A DNA stretch of 64,000 nt. Source: Bacteroidales bacterium (GTDB taxonomy: Bacteria; Bacteroidota; Bacteroidia; Bacteroidales; UBA932). The stretch is from contig JAMPAT010000006.1 in assembly GCA_023667095.1 (NCBI GenBank), forward strand, positions 1 to 64,000, given 5' to 3'. The stretch's first letter is position 1; each line of letters begins with the position of its first letter. The notes under the pieces were generated by a model that was not told the DNA's origin, made no database searches, and was given only the letters and a program-made list of their open reading frames with translations. The position numbers and the translations under genes are program-made. Shown piece after piece: positions 54,519-63,700 of this stretch.

Positions 54519-55676
54519 ATGATGGAAAATATCGTAAAAAGAAGTATAAAATTCATAGCCAATGTATTCGCGGTGCTGGTGATTGCGCTGTATTCCTGTG
54601 CATGCACAGAAGCGGACCCATACACCGGCCTGTCATTGGCATTGTCCCCGGCAGAAGGGCAGATGACAGTAGGGCAGACAATGGAGATTTCAGCTTCCCT
54701 TTCCGGAGCAGCGGACAGGGATGTTCCTGCAACATATAGATGGATGTCATTGAATCCGACTGTGGTTTCATTGACATCCGACGGGAATAGGGCCGAACTT
54801 ACGGCATTGCAGGGAGGACGTGCAGTCATCCTTGTATATCTTGAAGAATGCGAGACCGTTACTGCACGTGCAACAGTGCAGGTGGAGCATCAAGGTGACG
54901 GTATCCTGCGTATCCTTGCAATCGGAAACAGCTTTTCCCAGGATGCTGTAGAGCAATATCTCTATGAACTTTTCCGGAATGACGGGCAGGAAGTCATCAT
55001 CGGCAACATGTATATCGGTGGCTGCGACCTTGAGAAACATTACAATAATATCAACGCAGACAAGGCTGCCTACGAATACCGCAAGGTGGTGAAAGGCCAG
55101 AAGACAAATACTAAGAATTTCAAGATCTCCGATGCACTTGCTGATGAAAAATGGGACTATGTCAGTATCCAGCAGGCAAGCGGCCTTTCCGGAAAATATG
55201 AGACCTGTTCGCCATATCTACCTGATATACTGAACTATGTACGCTCGCATTCCCGTTCGGATGTCAAGATACTGTGGCATTCGACATGGGCATACGCCTC
55301 ATCTTCCAACCATGCAGACTTCCCGAAATACGGCAATGACCAGATGACAATGTACAATGCCATTGTGGATGTTGCCAGGAAGGTCATGGACAATCCTGCT
55401 TTTGGTGTTGATATCCTTGTACCGTCAGGTACAGCCGTGCAGAACGGGCGTACATCATCTCTCGGGGATACGTTCAACAGGGACGGCTACCATCTCGAGA
55501 CTACATTCGGCAGATATACCGCAGCATGTACATGGTATGAGGCCATAACGGGAAAAGATGTCACTGAAAACAGCTGGGCGCCATCAACGGTTGCTGAAAC
55601 AAAGAAAGGGATTGCGCAGAATGCAGCACACAATGCTGTTGCCGAGCCTTACCGTGTGACTGATATGTCAAAATAA
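54519..55676 (+). CDS. DUF4886 SGNH-type esterase lipoprotein
   Basis: The protein has 385 residues with a lipoprotein signal (FAVLVIALYSCAC). An Ig-like (Big_2-type) domain spans residues 38-125 (RWMSLNPTVVSLTSDGNRAE). The DUF4886 domain follows: LAIGNSFSQDAVEQYLYEL with nucleophile Ser138, WDYVSIQQASGLSG, and NRDGYHLE with Asp322 and His325. This gives a complete SGNH triad. DUF4886 enzymes are often esterases that remove acetyl or other acyl groups from plant polysaccharides; specificity here is unknown. It is part of the nine-gene run, 89 bases after the previous gene. Confidence 0.78.
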   Translation: MMENIVKRSIKFIANVFAVLVIALYSCACTEADPYTGLSLALSPAEGQMTVGQTMEISASLSGAADRDVPATYRWMSLNPTVVSLTSDGNRAELTALQGGRAVILVYLEECETVTARATVQVEHQGDGILRILAIGNSFSQDAVEQYLYELFRNDGQEVIIGNMYIGGCDLEKHYNNINADKAAYEYRKVVKGQKTNTKNFKISDALADEKWDYVSIQQASGLSGKYETCSPYLPDILNYVRSHSRSDVKILWHSTWAYASSSNHADFPKYGNDQMTMYNAIVDVARKVMDNPAFGVDILVPSGTAVQNGRTSSLGDTFNRDGYHLETTFGRYTAACTWYEAITGKDVTENSWAPSTVAETKKGIAQNAAHNAVAEPYRVTDMSK

Positions 55677-55697
55677 AGCTAATAGTACATTATTATC

Positions 55698-55859
55698 ATG
55701 AGCAAGATTATAGAAAAGAAAGTTGGGGGGGGTAGTGCCGATACAGCAAAGTATCTGGCCCCGGAAATTACAGTAGTTGAATTTGTGCCGGAAGGTGTCC
55801 TGTGTGCAAGTGAATATGGCGGAGACTGGGAGGATTTCGGCGAATCCCCATGGGAGTAA
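55698..55859 (+). CDS. 53-residue small protein preceding a fimbrillin-like gene
   Basis: The protein is short and acidic. It starts MSKIIEKKVGGGSADTAK and contains YLAPEITVVEF, then VPEGVLCASEYGG, ending in a Trp/acidic tail (ESPWE). The YLAPEITVVEF pattern is familiar in small proteins encoded beside fimbrillin-like genes in Bacteroidales; their role is unknown. No signal peptide is seen. It lies 21 bases after the esterase gene and 15 bases before the fimbrillin-like gene, so it belongs to the operon. An eight-G tract (55725-55732) encodes the Gly-Gly-Gly run, and a one-base slip would truncate the protein. Confidence 0.7.
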   Translation: MSKIIEKKVGGGSADTAKYLAPEITVVEFVPEGVLCASEYGGDWEDFGESPWE

Positions 55860-55874
55860 TTGATGTGGGCTGAG

Positions 55875-57437
55875 ATGAAAAAGACTGTATTGTTGCCATT
55901 TGCCGCAGCAGCTGCGGCATTGGCGTCATGCCAGCAGGAACCTATGGCACAGGATGAAAAATTGATTGATGACCTCAATCTGACAGAAAAGCTCTTTGTC
56001 GCAGATTTCGGCCCGCAGACAAGGGCAGAACTTGCCGATGGCTACAAGGTCAAATGGACAGAGGGGGATGTGGTGGCCATCTATGGTGCCAACAAAGTTG
56101 AGGTGACAGCTGAAATAGACCCTTCCGATGAGTACAGGGCATCTTTCAGGGCAGCCGGCATTGCCGAGGCACCGGGTTACTATGCAGTATATCCTGCAGC
56201 TGGGGCAGTGTCATGTACTGACGGGGAACTCGCTGTGGAGCTTCCTGCTGTACAGACGGCTGTGGCCGGTTCATTTGACAAGTCGGCAGTTATAGCAGCT
56301 GCATATACGGACGGCCAGGAATCAGGGGACGGGCTGTCCCTTACGTTCAGGAACCTTTGCGGCCTGCTCGGTTTCAATGTACCGTCAGATGATGTCGTTT
56401 CCGTAGAAATACGTTCTCTCGGCAATGATGCTGTCTCCGGGGAGGCAAAGGCTGTCTTTGATGAATCGGGATTTCCTGTCGTTACGCCTGGTGTGAAAAG
56501 TTCATCCTCTGTAGTTGTCAACGGGGATTTTAAGAAAGGGCAGACCTATTATGCCTCAGTCTTTCCCTGCAGCTGTCCAGAAGGAATGTCAATCTCCTAT
56601 ACATTCAGCTCCGGCAAGACTATGGCATATAATATCCATAAGTCACAGGCATTGCCGGCAAGGAGCAAAGTAAGGAAGATTGAGGTCAGTGAAGGCTTTT
56701 CTGCCGATGTCCTCTCTGCTGCCACATCTTTTACAGTGGCCGGGACAAAGCTTGTAACAGACTATGACAGCAATGTCTTTGCAAAGCAGAATGTCAAGGC
56801 AGGAGTCCTTGCTGACAATGACGGAAAGACTATCCTGGCAGTGCCGTTTTCTGCCGCACGCGTAGTTGTGGACAAGGGAACCGGGACTGTTGATGTCTAT
56901 GATTCGGCCAATGATTTGTCGGCATGGTCTGTTGAGTTCTATATGAATAATCTTGCTGCCAACGGCAAGCTAAAGACAACCATAACAGATAGAATATGGC
57001 TTTATGGAGATGACAGATGGTCTACTGTAGAATTTGCAGCCGTGCCGTCAGAATCAGATCCGCAGATATTGACAATGACATATAGCGGCGGCTATCTCAA
57101 GAGATTTAATTTTAAGACAGGGAAAGAGATAACTGATTTTGAAATATTGGAGGTAGGAACACTTACTGCATCTCCTAAAGATGTTTATACTCAAATTTAT
57201 ACGTTAGCTCCTGAGGACCAGTCTCTAATCATTCCAATAAATGGTGGCTCCAATAAGGCTGCTCCTATTGAAATAGGAAAATGGACAAAAATCTCCGGTG
57301 GATCTGCCTGGCAGAGGGGAAGCTATTTCTATCCTGTTGATGGTGTCAATGAAGATGGCAGTCCTAAATTTATCTTCACTACGGTAAAATACATTATTGT
57401 AGATTTGAGGAACATGAGGATAAAGCTGATAAAATAG
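55875..57437 (+). CDS. Fimbrillin-like surface lipoprotein with shared C-terminal module
   Basis: The protein has 520 residues with a lipoprotein signal (KKTVLLPFAAAAAALASC). Residues 25-270 resemble the fimbrillin/Mfa_like fold (TRAELADGYKVKWTEGDVVA, then AAGIAEAPGYYAVYPAAGAV, and LTFRNLCGLLGFNV). Residues 330-520 are the module shared with the genes at 49322 and 52360 (WSTVEFAAVPSESDPQ, GSAWQRGSYFYPVDG, VDLRNMRIKLIK). It is probably surface exposed and may display the shared module for glycan contact rather than build a pilus. The ATG at 55875 starts the signal peptide. It ends the operon, just before a terminator. Confidence 0.75.
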   Translation: MKKTVLLPFAAAAAALASCQQEPMAQDEKLIDDLNLTEKLFVADFGPQTRAELADGYKVKWTEGDVVAIYGANKVEVTAEIDPSDEYRASFRAAGIAEAPGYYAVYPAAGAVSCTDGELAVELPAVQTAVAGSFDKSAVIAAAYTDGQESGDGLSLTFRNLCGLLGFNVPSDDVVSVEIRSLGNDAVSGEAKAVFDESGFPVVTPGVKSSSSVVVNGDFKKGQTYYASVFPCSCPEGMSISYTFSSGKTMAYNIHKSQALPARSKVRKIEVSEGFSADVLSAATSFTVAGTKLVTDYDSNVFAKQNVKAGVLADNDGKTILAVPFSAARVVVDKGTGTVDVYDSANDLSAWSVEFYMNNLAANGKLKTTITDRIWLYGDDRWSTVEFAAVPSESDPQILTMTYSGGYLKRFNFKTGKEITDFEILEVGTLTASPKDVYTQIYTLAPEDQSLIIPINGGSNKAAPIEIGKWTKISGGSAWQRGSYFYPVDGVNEDGSPKFIFTTVKYIIVDLRNMRIKLIK

Positions 57438-57457
57438 AAATATTTCTTTAATGATAG

Positions 57458-57496
57458 ACCGGCCCAAGTATAATCCACTTTATACAGGGCCGGTTT
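57458..57496 (+). terminator. Terminator closing the nine-gene operon
   Basis: ACCGGCCC (57458-57465) pairs with GGGCCGGT (57487-57494), with extra pairing of GTATAA/TTATAC inside the loop, followed by TTT. Confidence 0.7.
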
Positions 57497-57540
57497 CGTA
57501 TTGGTGAGGCTGTCGCTCCACGTCCCGACACAGGAAAAGC

Positions 57541-57915
57541 GCATATAATAATGCATGCCGGTGGCGCAGGTTGGTAATCGTTACCGCCAACCTGCGCCGT
57601 TCATCACCATCTCAGCGCGTATAATGTATGCCGGTGGCGCAGGTTGGTCATCATTACCGCCAACCAGCTCTGTCCACCATCCTCTCAGCGCGTATGATGC
57701 ATGTCTGTGGCGCATGTTGGTCATCGTTACCGCCAACCAGCTCTGTTCATCGCCCTTTCAGCGCGTATAATGCATTCCAGTGGCGCCGGTTGGTCATCAT
57801 TACCGCCAACCTGCTCCGTTCACCACCTTCTCCGCGCATATAATGCAGGTCTGTGGTGCAGGTTGGTCAACATTAAGGTACAGGTTGGCCGGGAAACATA
57901 CCAACCTGTACCCAT
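57541..57915. repeat. 73-bp tandem repeat array of hairpins
   Basis: Five units have an exact 73-base period, with stems starting at 57563, 57636, 57709, 57782 and 57855. Each contains (G)GGTTGG followed 12 bases later by CCAACC, with TTACCG in the loop, and a conserved spacer (TCAGCGCGTATAAT). Unit 1 has perfect 12-bp arms, GGCGCAGGTTGG and CCAACCTGCGCC. A further hairpin at 57877-57912 has arms GGTACAGGTTGG and CCAACCTGTACC, so two stem pairs changed together. The short open frames inside are artefacts of the repeat. No protein gene is supported in 57497-58104. Confidence 0.9.
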
Positions 57916-58009
57916 TGGCAATGTTAAAAAGAAAACACCGTCCAGAAACTGCATGGCAACCCAATAAACTGTATGGAAATCGGCTAAGAGCCGTGTATTC
58001 AGGTCCGGA

Positions 58010-58036
58010 TGTACAAAATGAAACCATAAGTGTATA
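58010..58036 (+). promoter_or_regulatory. HTCS operator B (upstream of the GH3 gene)
   Basis: TGTACAAAATGAAACCAT followed by AAGTGTATA. TGTA recurs with a 21-base step. It starts exactly 58 bases before the -7 box at 58068. Confidence 0.8.
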
Positions 58037-58067
58037 TGCCTGTCCGTTCCATTTATGGAATCCGTCA

Positions 58068-58075
58068 TATATTTG
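58068..58075 (+). promoter_or_regulatory. -7 box of the GH3 gene
   Basis: TATATTTG is a perfect consensus, 30 bases before the start codon. No TTTG is present at -33, as expected for an activator-dependent promoter. Confidence 0.7.
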
Positions 58076-58104
58076 TACATTGTAATATTAAACTTTGAGC
58101 TAAA

Positions 58105-60603
58105 ATGAAAACCAGCCTGTTCTGTCTACTTCTTGTTACAGCCAGTATCTTCCCGTCCATGGGATATGCACAGGAGGCCATCGGGCGTTCTGCGGAGGAC
58201 CATGAAAAGGTACATCAGATTTCAGCCGATGACGAAAAACGTGCAAAGGAACTTGTGCGCCAGATGACATTGGATGAGAAAATCGACTATATCTCAGGAT
58301 TGAAGTCATTCTATCTGCGTGCCATACCGAGGCTCAATATACCTGAGATAAGGATGGCGGACGGCCCATGCGGAGTGCGCAACAACACGAGGAGCACCCT
58401 CTATCCGTGCGGCATCTGTTCGGCTGCATCTTGGAACCGCGAAGCTGTGGAGCAGATGGGACATGGACTGGCACTTGATGCAAAGGCCCGTGGAGTTGAC
58501 ATAATGCTCGGTCCGGGAGTCAATATATACCGTGCTCCGATGTGCGGACGCAACTATGAATATTTCGGAGAGGACCCTTATCTTGCAGGTGAGACAGCCA
58601 AGCATTATATTGTCGGCCTTCAGGATGAGGGAGTGATGGCTGTGGTAAAGCATTTCGCAGTAAACAACCAGGAATATGCACGCCATAGCGTCAGCTCGGA
58701 TGTTGATGAGAGGACATTGAACGAAATCTATTTCCCTGCTTTCCGCAAGGCAGTACAGGAAGCCGGTGTAGGGGCTGTAATGGACAGCTATAATCCGGTG
58801 AACGGAGTGCATGCAACAGAAAATGCCTGGATGAATATCGAGGTTCTGCGCAACAGATGGGGATTCAATGGAATTGTCATGTCGGACTGGACATCAACAT
58901 ATTCAACAATTGGCACAGCAAACGGCGGACTGGACCTTGAGATGCCGAAAGGTGTATTCTTTACAAGGGAAAGGCTGCATGATGCCATCGGGAACGGAAC
59001 TGTGCGTGAGGCTGACATAGACTTGAAGGTCCAGCATATCCTCCAGACCCTTATTTCTTTCGGGATGCTTGACGGGGAACGTGCGGCAGACACATCCATT
59101 GACGATACCGCTTCGCGCAAGGCTGCCCTTGAGGTCGCACGTGAGGGAATTGTGATGCTGAAAAATGACAATGCCGGCCTTCCTCTCAAAAAGGGCAGGA
59201 TACTGGTCATGGGACCTAATGCGGACCGTGTCCCTACAGGAGGTGGCAGCGGATTCGTGACCCCGGTGTCATCTGTCTCGGCATACCGTGGGCTGGCTGA
59301 TGCAAAGGGGGAGAAGAATGTAGTCCTGCTTTCGGATGATGTGCTCTATGAGGATATCTCAGGCTCGATATTTACCGATGCCTCTTTCTCAGAACAGGGA
59401 TTCAGGGGTACTTACTATGGCAAGCTGAAATTTGAGGGAACCCCTGTGATGCAGCGTACGGACAGCAATGTCAATTTCTTCTGGAAATACGGATCGCCTT
59501 GTGACGGTATTCCGGATGACAAGTTCTCAGTTGTATGGGAAGGTGTCTTCAGACCAGCACGTGACGGTGTTGTGCGTTTCAAGATGAGCGGAGATGACGG
59601 ATACCGTCTTTTTGTTGACGGAAAGCAGGTTGGCGGAGACTGGGGCAACCATGCCCTTTCTGCAAGGTCTGCGTTTGTTGATGTCAAGGCAGGACATGAA
59701 TATATGCTCAGATATGAATATTTCGACAATGCCGGCGAGGCTACCGTTACCCTTGAGGCAGGGATGATGAACAGGGAACTGCTTGTTGACAACCTGAAAA
59801 AGGTTTCCTCCGTGGTGTTCTGTGCCGGATTTGACAGCAATATTGAGGGTGAGGGCTTTGACCGGAGCTTTGAACTTCCGCTTGAGCAGAGGAACCTGAT
59901 AAATCTCGTAACCTCGATGCATGGCAATGTCACCGTGGTGATCAATGCAGGCGGAGGCGTGGATTTCAATGGATGGTCAGAGGATGTTGAGTCCATACTC
60001 ATGGCATGGTATCCCGGCCAGGAGGGAGGGACAGCCCTTGCAGAGATACTGACAGGGAAGATTTCTCCAAGCGGGAAACTGCCTGTCTCGATTGAAAATT
60101 CCTGGGATGACAATCCTGTACGCAACAGCTATTATGAAAATGCAAGGCAGCCACGGCATGTCGAATACAGCGAAGGGGTCTTTGTCGGTTACCGTGGGTA
60201 TGACAGGAGCGGAATTGCACCGAGATATCCATTCGGATATGGGCTGTCATACAGTACTTTCGAATATTCGGACATGAGCGTCTCCATGCACGATGACGGC
60301 AGTGTGACTGTTGAACTTGATGTGCGCAATACTGGAAAGATGGCTGCATCTGAGACAGTACAGGTCTATGTCCAGGACTGTGAGTCGTCTGTAATGAGAC
60401 CGCTGAAGGAACTAAAGGGATATGCGAAAGTTTTCCTTGAAAAAGGTGAGAAGAGGCATGTGGCAATATTCCTTGACAGGGAGTCGCTTGCATATTATGA
60501 TGTTGATTCTCATGCTTTCATTGTAGAGCATGGATATTTCAATGTCATGGCAGGAGGCTCTTCTGCAGACCTTCCGCTTTCCTGCCGTATATATGTGGAT
60601 TGA
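58105..60603 (+). CDS. GH3 beta-glycosidase with PA14 domain
   Basis: The protein has 832 residues with a signal peptide (LFCLLLVTASIFPSMGYAQ). The GH3 N-domain contains RMADGPCGVR, GPGVNIYRAPMCGRNYEYFG, VKHFAVNNQE and the nucleophile Asp261 in GIVMSDWTSTYS. A PA14 insert spans about residues 432-553 (GFRGTYYGKLKFEG to VTLEAG). The second GH3 domain and a C-terminal FN3-like domain (about 740-832) complete it. The PA14-inserted GH3 group includes beta-glucosidases and related exo-enzymes; the exact sugar is unknown. It is a single gene under its own HTCS operator, followed by a second operator before the next gene. Confidence 0.93.
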   Translation: MKTSLFCLLLVTASIFPSMGYAQEAIGRSAEDHEKVHQISADDEKRAKELVRQMTLDEKIDYISGLKSFYLRAIPRLNIPEIRMADGPCGVRNNTRSTLYPCGICSAASWNREAVEQMGHGLALDAKARGVDIMLGPGVNIYRAPMCGRNYEYFGEDPYLAGETAKHYIVGLQDEGVMAVVKHFAVNNQEYARHSVSSDVDERTLNEIYFPAFRKAVQEAGVGAVMDSYNPVNGVHATENAWMNIEVLRNRWGFNGIVMSDWTSTYSTIGTANGGLDLEMPKGVFFTRERLHDAIGNGTVREADIDLKVQHILQTLISFGMLDGERAADTSIDDTASRKAALEVAREGIVMLKNDNAGLPLKKGRILVMGPNADRVPTGGGSGFVTPVSSVSAYRGLADAKGEKNVVLLSDDVLYEDISGSIFTDASFSEQGFRGTYYGKLKFEGTPVMQRTDSNVNFFWKYGSPCDGIPDDKFSVVWEGVFRPARDGVVRFKMSGDDGYRLFVDGKQVGGDWGNHALSARSAFVDVKAGHEYMLRYEYFDNAGEATVTLEAGMMNRELLVDNLKKVSSVVFCAGFDSNIEGEGFDRSFELPLEQRNLINLVTSMHGNVTVVINAGGGVDFNGWSEDVESILMAWYPGQEGGTALAEILTGKISPSGKLPVSIENSWDDNPVRNSYYENARQPRHVEYSEGVFVGYRGYDRSGIAPRYPFGYGLSYSTFEYSDMSVSMHDDGSVTVELDVRNTGKMAASETVQVYVQDCESSVMRPLKELKGYAKVFLEKGEKRHVAIFLDRESLAYYDVDSHAFIVEHGYFNVMAGGSSADLPLSCRIYVD

Positions 60604-60621
60604 CATGCCAGTATGCCGGTG

Positions 60622-60648
60622 TGTACAAAATGAAACCATTAATGTAGG
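60622..60648 (+). promoter_or_regulatory. HTCS operator C (upstream of the FAD-GH fusion gene)
   Basis: TGTACAAAATGAAACCAT followed by TAATGTAGG. Its first 18 bases are identical to site B. It starts exactly 58 bases before the -7 box at 60680. Confidence 0.8.
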
Positions 60649-60679
60649 CCACCGGACTTAATGTTTCATGGCCATTGAC

Positions 60680-60687
60680 TAAATTTG
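60680..60687 (+). promoter_or_regulatory. -7 box of the FAD-GH fusion gene
   Basis: TAAATTTG is a perfect consensus, 23 bases before the start codon. Confidence 0.7.
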
Positions 60688-60709
60688 TAGACAACAAATG
60701 ACTGTACAG

Positions 60710-63700
60710 ATGAACCGCATAATAATATCACTTCTGTGTGTCTTCTTCGGGGCTGCAGCGGCTTCCGGAGCTGATATTCTCGTTGAGGCTGAAAATTTCC
60801 GTGACAAGGGCGGCTGGTCCGTGGACCAGCAGTTCATGGACCTGATGGGTTCGCCATATCTGCTTGCACATGGTCTCGGGAGACCTGTTGATGATGCTGT
60901 AACTTCAGTGGAAATTCCTGAGAAAGGTGTATGGCATGTCTATGTACGTACCTTCAACTGGACTTCTCCATGGACGGATGCACCCGGGCCGGGAAGATTT
61001 ATCGTCAAGGTCAACGGGACTCCGCTCGAAAATGAACTTGGCGCGGAGGGTGACCGCTGGATGTGGCAATATGCCGGCAAGGCAAGGCTGCAGAAAGGTG
61101 AGGCCTCCCTTGCACTGGGTGACTTGACCGGATTTGACGGCAGGTGTGATGCTGTATATCTTACAAATGTGAAAGGGAATGTCCCGCCTTGCGACAGTCA
61201 GGGACTTGCCTCTTTCAGGCGTTCTTCCCTCGGAATGCCGGAGCCTGCGTATGAATCATACGATTTCGTAGTTGTCGGAGGCGGAATTGCCGGAATGTGC
61301 GCAGCTGTAGCTGCAGCAAGGAACGGGGCTTCGGTTGCACTTGTCAATGACCGTCCGGTTCTTGGCGGAAACAACAGTTCCGAGGTCAGGGTGCATCTCG
61401 GAGGATATGTGGAGATGGGACCTAATGAAGGCCTTGGCAGGATGATACGTGAGTTCGGACATGAACGCGCCGGAAATGCAAAGCCGGCAGAGTATTATGA
61501 AGATGGCAGAAAGCAGTCGTTCATTGATTCACAGGATGGGGTTACCCTTTATCCGTGCTACAGGGCTGTGGATGTAAAGAAATCAGGCAGCCATATCGAT
61601 GCTGTACTTATAAGGCATATAGAGACAGGGGAGGAGCATTGGCTCAGTGCCCCTGTCTTTTCAGACTGTACCGGGGACGGAACAATCGGTGCGCTTGCCG
61701 GGGCTGACTTCCGTATGGGACGTGAGGCAAGGGAAGAATATGATGAGTCCCTTGCACCGGAAAAGGCAGATGACATGACAATGGGGGCTTCCATACAATG
61801 GTATTCAAAAGATATGGGGCATCCTGCCGTGTTCCCTGAATTTGAATATGGTGTGCATTTCGATGCCTCAAACTGTGAAAAGGTCACGATGGGGGAATGG
61901 AAATGGGAGACCGGTATGAACCTGGACCAGGTGGCAGATGCCGAGAGAATCCGTGACTACGGGCTCCTGGTTGTATATTCCAACTGGAGTTTTCTCAAGA
62001 ACCGTCTTGAAGACAATTCCGGATGGCAGACGCGCTCCCTTGACTGGGTGGGATATATTGCCGGAAAGAGGGAGTCAAGGAGACTCCTTGGTGACTATGT
62101 CCTTACACAGAATGACATAGACAGGAATATCCCGCATGAGGATGCCTCGTTCACAACGACATGGGCGATAGACCTGCATTTTCCGGATGCCGGCAATTCC
62201 TCTAAATTTCCTGGGGCAGAGTTCAAGGCTGCCACTGTGCATAACTGGATATATCCGTATGCAGTGCCTTACAGATGCCTGTATTCCAGGAATATAGACA
62301 ACCTTTTCATGGCAGGGCGCAATATCAGCGTGACACATGTGGCACTTGGTACGGTCCGCGTAATGAGGACAACCGGAATGATGGGGGAGGTCGTAGGTAT
62401 GGCAGCTTCACTGTGCCATAGGTATGGATGCTCTCCAAGGGAGATATATGCCTTGCATCTTGATGAACTGAAAGCCATGATGAAAGAAGGGGCAGGCAGG
62501 ACAGATGGACTTAATGACCAGAACTTCAATTTGCCTAACCGCCTGCTTGACCGTCCGTCCGGGGCAGGATACAGCCGTCTTGAAGGTGATACTCTCGTAG
62601 TGGGCAACCGTATGATTGAAAGGAAGTTTGTCTGGAACGGCGGCAATCTGATGACGTATAGCATAGAGAACAGGCAGACAGGCTCTGTGCGCAAGATGGC
62701 CTCCCTGAAGCCTGACTTCTCCATAGCTAAAGGCATCCAGCCTGGCTTATCCGGAACTTATGCCTCCGGGGATGTTCCGGCAGACGGGATACATCCTCCA
62801 TACCATAAGGCAGTTGTCACATATACCTTGGGAAGCGTACAGGTGCGCAGGGAATACCGTGTATATGCAGATGTTCCTGCAATTGCATGTGATACATGGC
62901 TTAAAGGAACCGTGTCCGGCTTGTCTGGGGGGAAGGAAGTCTCTGCAGCCGACAGGAAAAATATCGAGTCATCCGATGACATGAAGACAATCTCCGGGGC
63001 TTCTGTGCTTGACAGGCTTGACTTCGGCGGAAACCATTGGCATGCAAGGGCAGTCGAATTCTGGGATGTGACAGACTGGAACAACAATCTTGTCGCAGAA
63101 AGGGATATAATAGCCTACAGGAAGAATTCCTATAGGGGCAACCTGCTGTTTATGCAAGACGGGGCAGATGGGGACGGTTTCTTTTTCCTGAAGGAAGCCC
63201 CTTGCTCCAGCACCCAGCTTGCATACACAGGCTCGGACTTTACGGCTGAGTTCGGACAGTTTTCCGTGACATCTCCTGGACTGTCCGCAGGTGACATATC
63301 CTCAGATCGGTGGACCAATGCATATTCATGTGTCACAGGAGTATATGACGGTGACGAATTGTCTGCATTAAAGGCATTGAGGGCTTACCAGAAGCAGCTG
63401 CGCAGGCATGAGCCTGGACGGGATGAGATGGTGATGATGAACACATGGGGGGACAGGAGCCAGGATTCGAAGGTGAATGAACAGTTCTGTCTCGCAGAGA
63501 TCGAGAAGGCAGCAAGGCTTGGTGTAACTCATTTCCAGATAGATGACGGCTGGCAGGCCGGGAAAAGTCCCAATTCGGCAGTGGCCAAAGGCTCGTTCAG
63601 GAATATCCATGACAATCCGGACTACTGGACTCCGGACCCTGTGAAATATCCCCGTGGACTTGCCCCTATAGTGGAAAGGGGACGTCAGCTTGGTGTCGAG

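Noticed and set aside
57541..57915. CRISPR array
   Set aside because: The whole 73-bp unit is repeated, including the spacer part, with mutations spread throughout. There are no variable spacers and no cas genes in the window.
57555..58085. Four short open frames spaced 73 bases apart
   Set aside because: They arise from the tandem repeat unit (73 is not a multiple of three, so each unit restarts the same peptide in a new frame).
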